Source: Bradyrhizobiaceae bacterium PARB1
GTDB taxonomy: Bacteria > Pseudomonadota > Alphaproteobacteria > Rhizobiales > Xanthobacteraceae
Assembly: GCA_002256345.1 (NCBI GenBank)
Contig: NKIY01000007.1
Span: forward strand, 1 to 34,479
Length of the DNA: 34,479 bases
Direction: 5' to 3'
Shown: positions 30,947-34,479 of the stretch, one piece after another
Layout: each line of letters opens with the position of its first letter
Numbering within the stretch: the stretch's first letter is position 1
Position numbers and translations under genes: made by a program
Notes under the pieces: generated by a model
What the model saw: only the letters and a program-made list of their open reading frames with translations
Database searches by the model: none
Told to the model about the DNA's origin: nothing

Positions 30947-31243
30947 CTATTCGATCACCACATGGGCGACGCCGAGCTGCAGGATGCCGAGCGCACGGGC
31001 CGCCGTGGTCGAGACGTCGATGATCCGTCCGCGAACGAACGGGCCGCGGTCGTTGACGCGGCAGCGGATCGATTTCCCGCGGTAGGACACGGTGACCATG
31101 CTGCCGAATGGCCGCTTGCGATGCGCGCAGGTCATCTCGCCGCTCCTGCCGATGCCATGATAGTAGGACGCAAGGCCACTCTCTGCGTTCGCCATGCACG
31201 AGGTAAACAGTAGCATGGCCGCGGACGTTATTGCGGTTTTCAT
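30947..31243 (-). CDS. RlpA-like double-psi beta-barrel protein
   Basis: The 98-aa exported protein has a signal peptide (MKTAITSAAMLLFTSCMANA, cleavage after ANA). The RlpA core follows: GLASYYHG, GEMTCAHRKRPFGSMVTVSY, the catalytic-type Asp in CRVNDRGPFVRGRIIDVS, and AARALGILQLG. The core is complete, but there is no SPOR domain. RlpA proteins with SPOR cleave denuded peptidoglycan glycan strands at the septum; SPOR-less short forms are common in rhizobia and their targeting is unclear. A longer frame to 31336 adds basic residues without a signal-like start, so ATG 31243 was chosen. It is convergent with the histidine kinase gene. Confidence 0.92.
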   Translation of the reverse strand: MKTAITSAAMLLFTSCMANAESGLASYYHGIGRSGEMTCAHRKRPFGSMVTVSYRGKSIRCRVNDRGPFVRGRIIDVSTTAARALGILQLGVAHVVIE

Positions 31244-31380
31244 TGATCGCCTGCCGGTCGAGCCCCGCAGGGGAACGCGGTCCCACGGTTTCGGTTCCGC
31301 GTCCGGCGTGCCGGCGGAGCGATTTTTGGGAACCATTTCTGCGGAAGCTGCCCACCCGCCCTGAACGACGGTGGCAGCGC

Positions 31381-34092
31381 TCAGGCTGCGTCCTCGACCC
31401 CTTCGGCCGCGAGCAGGGTCCGGACATCCTGCGCCGGGACCGGCCGGCTGAACAGATAGCCCTGCATCTGCGTGCAGCCGAGCATCTGCACGGTGTCGCG
31501 CTGCTGGTCGGTCTCGACGCCCTCGGCGGTCGTGATCATGTTGCGGTCGGCGGCGATCGACACCACCGCACGGATGATCGAGGCCGAGCCCGAGTTGCGG
31601 GTGACTTCCTTGACGAAGCTGCGGTCGATCTTGATCTTGTCGAACGGAAAGCGCTGCAGATATTGCAGCGACGAGTAGCCGGTGCCGAAATCGTCGAGCG
31701 CGATGTGGACGCCGAGCGCACGGAGCTGGCCGAGCGTGACCAGCGCCGCATCGTCATCTGCGATCAGCACCGCCTCGGTGATCTCGAGCTCGAGCCTGCG
31801 CGGATCGAGGCCGCTCTCGGCCAGCGCGCTCGCGACCTTCAGCGCCAGCGTTTCCGACTTGAACTGAATCGGCGAGACGTTGACCGCAAGGCGCACATGC
31901 GCCGGCCAGGCCGACGCCTCGATACAGGCGGTGCGCAACACCCACTGCCCGATCTCCTCGATCAGCCCGGTTTCCTCGGCGACCGGAATGAACTCCGCCG
32001 GCGGGATCATGCCGCGCACCGGATGGCGCCAGCGCAGCAACGCCTCGCAGCCGGTCACCTCGTCGCTGCGCAGGTCGACCAGCGGCTGGTAGTGCAATTC
32101 GAAGCCGCCCTCGGCCAGCGCGGTGCGCAGATCGGCCTCCAGCGCGCGGCGCAGATTGGCCTGCTTCTCCATCGCCGGATCGAAGAAGCGATAGGTCCTG
32201 CGGCCGGCGGCCTTGGCCGCGTACATGGCAAGGTCGGCGCATTTGAGCAGGCCGAACAGGTCGGAACCGTGGCGCGGCGCGATCGCGATCCCGATGCTGG
32301 CATCGCTCGACAGCCAATGACCGAGGCAGTCGAACGGCGTGCGCAGCGACTGATAGATGCGCGCCACCAGATCACTGACATCGTCATCCGAGGTGATGTC
32401 GCGCTGGACGATCGCAAACTCGTCGCCGCCGAGCCGCGCGATGAAGTCGTTCAATCCGACCGATTGACGCAGCTTCTCGGCGACGCGCCTCAGGAATTCA
32501 TCACCGATCAGATGGCCGAGCGTATCGTTGATCCGCTTGAATTCGTCGATGTCGATGTAATGGATCGCGAACTCGCGGACCGTCGCCTTGCGCAACAATT
32601 CCTCGGCATGGCGCTGGAACAGCGTCCGGTTCGGCAGATTGGTCAGGGCATCGTAATGCGCGAGATATTCGATCTGCGCCTGCGCCCGCCGCCCGTCGGT
32701 GACATCCTCAAGCGTGGTGGCCCAGCCGCCGTCGGGCGCGCGCTTGTAGATCAGGCGGATGCTGCGGCCGTCTGGGGTTATGATCACGGAGTCCCGGATG
32801 TCGTCACCCCTCGGATTGGTGAAGCGGGCGCAGTATTCATCGACATCGCCGACGAATGAACCGATCGCCTGGCGATGCAGGATCAGGTCGCGCAGATGGC
32901 AGCCGGGCCTCACGATATCGGGGGACAGGCCGAACATGTCGATGTATCGCTGGTTGCAGATCACGAGCCGCGCCGAGGCATCGAACAGCAGGAGCCCCTG
33001 TGTCATGGTGTTGATCGCGGGGTCGAGGTGCTGGCTTTTCTCGGACAGCCGGCGCTGCGCGGCATCGTGCTGCCGCTGCAGCTGGCGGACGATCAGGAAG
33101 ATCGTCATGACGACGATCAGCACCGCGAGCACCGCGGCGCAGAACTGCAGCTTGGTCTGGGCGCGCCAGTCCTCCAGCGCGCTGGAGGTTCTGGTGGTGG
33201 CAAGGATCATGATCGGAAAGTGCTGCAGCGATCTCACCGCGCCGACGTTCTCCTCGCCGTCGCCGCCGACGAACCGCCCCGACGTGTTGCCGCCGAGACC
33301 GATGACCTTGCGGAACAACGACTGGTCCGTGATGTTGCGGCCGACCACGTCGGCATCCTGCGGATAGCGCGCGATGATCGTGCCGTCGCGATGGATCATC
33401 GAGATGACCGTGTCGCCGTTCAACGCCAGCGAGGCCACGAAATCCTCGAAATGGCTGGGCTCGACGCCGCGGCTCGCAAAACCGATGATCTCGCCATTGC
33501 GCCCGGTAATCTTGCGCGCAAAGATCGTGGTCCAGTTGCCGGTCACCTTGCTCATCGCCGGCTCGACGATCACAGGCGACGTCGGCCGTCCCGAGGTGAA
33601 CTCCTGGAAATAACGCCGGTCCGCGATGCTGATGTCGGGCACCGGCCACATCTCGGACGAGTTGATCAGCCATCCGTTGGCATTGAACAGATTAAGCCCG
33701 CCGACATGCGGCAGCGCCGCCAATCGCCTGCGCAGCATCTCATGCGCACTGAGCTGCGACATGTTCTTCTCGAACTGGTCGGCGGTCTCGACCTGTTCGG
33801 ACCGCAGATAGTTCACGACGTCGTCGTGGATATGCTGGAGATCGCTGAGCTGCTGGTCGAAATGCCGCGACAGCAGCAGCGCGGTGTTGTTGAGCTCGCG
33901 TTCGGACATCTCCAGGGCACGCTCGCGAAACTGCAGCGCGAGATAGCCGGTGCCAAGCGTAATCGCAAGCACCAGCAGCGCGGCACTCAGGACGAGCCAC
34001 TGAATGGCGCCGATCCTGGCGGCACGCAGCACACCCTTGATCGACAGCCGCCGGTGTTCCGGCATCATGCTGTTCGTTGAGACAACCGACAT
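31381..34092 (-). CDS. Membrane GGDEF-EAL c-di-GMP protein with periplasmic sensor
   Basis: The 903-aa inner-membrane protein has TM1 (about 31-54), a large periplasmic dCache-like sensor (55-315; DISIADRRYFQEF, GFASRGVEPSHFEDFV) and TM2 (about 317-336). A PAS domain follows (about 358-470). The GGDEF domain contains the intact motif RLGGDEFAIV (555-559). The EAL domain (about 645-890) has GCEALLRW, NVSPIQF, LELEITE, DDFGTGYSSL, KIDRSFV and AEGVE, that is, all metal and catalytic residues. The I-site RxxD before GGDEF reads GLND, so the Arg is missing and cyclase product inhibition is unlikely. The protein could both make and degrade c-di-GMP in response to an external signal. The start MSVVSTN lies at 34092. 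Confidence 0.95.
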   Translation of the reverse strand: MSVVSTNSMMPEHRRLSIKGVLRAARIGAIQWLVLSAALLVLAITLGTGYLALQFRERALEMSERELNNTALLLSRHFDQQLSDLQHIHDDVVNYLRSEQVETADQFEKNMSQLSAHEMLRRRLAALPHVGGLNLFNANGWLINSSEMWPVPDISIADRRYFQEFTSGRPTSPVIVEPAMSKVTGNWTTIFARKITGRNGEIIGFASRGVEPSHFEDFVASLALNGDTVISMIHRDGTIIARYPQDADVVGRNITDQSLFRKVIGLGGNTSGRFVGGDGEENVGAVRSLQHFPIMILATTRTSSALEDWRAQTKLQFCAAVLAVLIVVMTIFLIVRQLQRQHDAAQRRLSEKSQHLDPAINTMTQGLLLFDASARLVICNQRYIDMFGLSPDIVRPGCHLRDLILHRQAIGSFVGDVDEYCARFTNPRGDDIRDSVIITPDGRSIRLIYKRAPDGGWATTLEDVTDGRRAQAQIEYLAHYDALTNLPNRTLFQRHAEELLRKATVREFAIHYIDIDEFKRINDTLGHLIGDEFLRRVAEKLRQSVGLNDFIARLGGDEFAIVQRDITSDDDVSDLVARIYQSLRTPFDCLGHWLSSDASIGIAIAPRHGSDLFGLLKCADLAMYAAKAAGRRTYRFFDPAMEKQANLRRALEADLRTALAEGGFELHYQPLVDLRSDEVTGCEALLRWRHPVRGMIPPAEFIPVAEETGLIEEIGQWVLRTACIEASAWPAHVRLAVNVSPIQFKSETLALKVASALAESGLDPRRLELEITEAVLIADDDAALVTLGQLRALGVHIALDDFGTGYSSLQYLQRFPFDKIKIDRSFVKEVTRNSGSASIIRAVVSIAADRNMITTAEGVETDQQRDTVQMLGCTQMQGYLFSRPVPAQDVRTLLAAEGVEDAA

Positions 34093-34208
34093 TTTCCTGC
34101 CCCTGCGCGTGCCCTTCTACGGGAACACAACCCAAGGGGTCGTTAGGAAAATCGGTTATCGGACAGTTAAGGTGAATGCGGAAGCGAACGCGATTTGCGC
34201 CAAGATCG

Positions 34209-34479
34209 TCAGGAGGCGACCACTCCAGGCGAGGACCCCGTCGTCTCCTTCAGGCTGCACTCGATCAACGCGCCTTCGACGGTGAATTTCGAAAATGGTG
34301 AGGACGGCGTCACGGCCTTGAGCGCAGCGAAGAATTGCGAGTCGCCCGGACTCTTCAGGAGAAACCGGATGTGGTTGGCCGACAGCGCGTCGCGCGACAG
34401 CCAGACGACGCCGGAGAACAGCGTCACAAGCATCTGCCCATAGTTGCTGATATCGGTGAGGCCGAGATCGTAAATCGGA
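34209..34479 (-). CDS. 3' part of an unknown gene, 5' end beyond the right edge
   Basis: The minus-strand frame is open from the right edge to TGA at 34209. It gives about 89 C-terminal residues: PIYDLGLTDISNYGQMLVTL, FSGVVWLSRDALSANHIRFLL, GDSQFFAALKAVTPSSPFS, KFTVEGALIECSLKETTG. It looks like a folded alpha/beta protein end. ATG 34433 lies inside the frame, but the protein-like sequence continues upstream, so it is unlikely to be the start. I do not recognise the family. Confidence 0.7.
   Translation of the reverse strand, partial: PIYDLGLTDISNYGQMLVTLFSGVVWLSRDALSANHIRFLLKSPGDSQFFAALKAVTPSSPFSKFTVEGALIECSLKETTGSSPGVVAS

Overview
The window is GC-rich, densely coded alphaproteobacterial chromosome, most likely Bradyrhizobium or a close relative. 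The gene repertoire points that way, as do two palindromic extragenic repeats of a type I associate with that genus (12547-12670 and 24805-24897). The genus call is inference from memory, not from a search. Most genes look like ordinary chromosomal genes. I see no rRNA, CRISPR array, insertion sequence or prophage. One tRNA gene, tRNA-Leu(GAG), lies at 19150-19234.

Layout. 1-5.3 kb: an unknown membrane protein running off the left edge, two small proteins (one YidB-like), a glutathione transferase, a DUF599 membrane protein, a TonB/TolA-like proline-rich protein and an aldo/keto reductase. 5.3-5.7 kb: the frameshifted 3' remnant of a di-heme cytochrome c peroxidase gene. 5.7-11.8 kb: a tightly packed minus-strand catabolic operon. 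In transcription order it encodes an MFS transporter, an arylmalonate-decarboxylase/maleate-isomerase-like enzyme, a GntR-FCD repressor, a hydantoin-racemase-like protein, a hydantoinase/dihydropyrimidinase and an alpha/beta hydrolase. An AT-rich promoter with a plausible operator precedes it. 11.9-13.1 kb: a sparse stretch with small ORFs, a palindromic repeat and an XRE-type regulator. 13.1-17.3 kb: the MgtE magnesium transporter, two tandem paralogous exported polysaccharide deacetylases and a small membrane protein. 17.4-19.0 kb: a retron-like reverse transcriptase with a C-terminal membrane segment. 19.1-20.8 kb: tRNA-Leu, a stand-alone FliN/SpoA protein, lipB and a membrane protein. 20.4-23.5 kb: a four-gene minus-strand operon (GbsR/MarR regulator, DUF4166, membrane-fused TIGR01777 epimerase, membrane protein). 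23.6-27 kb: acylphosphatase, a PEP-mutase/ICL-family lyase and the biotin-carrying subunit of propionyl-CoA carboxylase. 27-34.5 kb: a small acidic protein, an exported nuclease-like protein, a PAS hybrid histidine kinase, an RlpA-like protein, a membrane GGDEF-EAL protein and an unknown gene running off the right edge.

The most interesting object is the reverse transcriptase. It has retron hallmarks (the QGAPTSP and VTG motifs and a long N-terminal extension like myxobacterial retron RTs). However, its catalytic box reads CADD instead of YADD, and the region where the thumb should end is replaced by a Pro/Ala linker and a hydrophobic C-terminus. A three-helix membrane protein is transcribed divergently from it. 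The second theme is a set of enzymes with altered catalytic residues: a racemase-like protein with neither catalytic Cys, a maleate-isomerase relative with the Gly/Cys pair of arylmalonate decarboxylase, and a thermonuclease-like protein with Ala at the catalytic Glu position.
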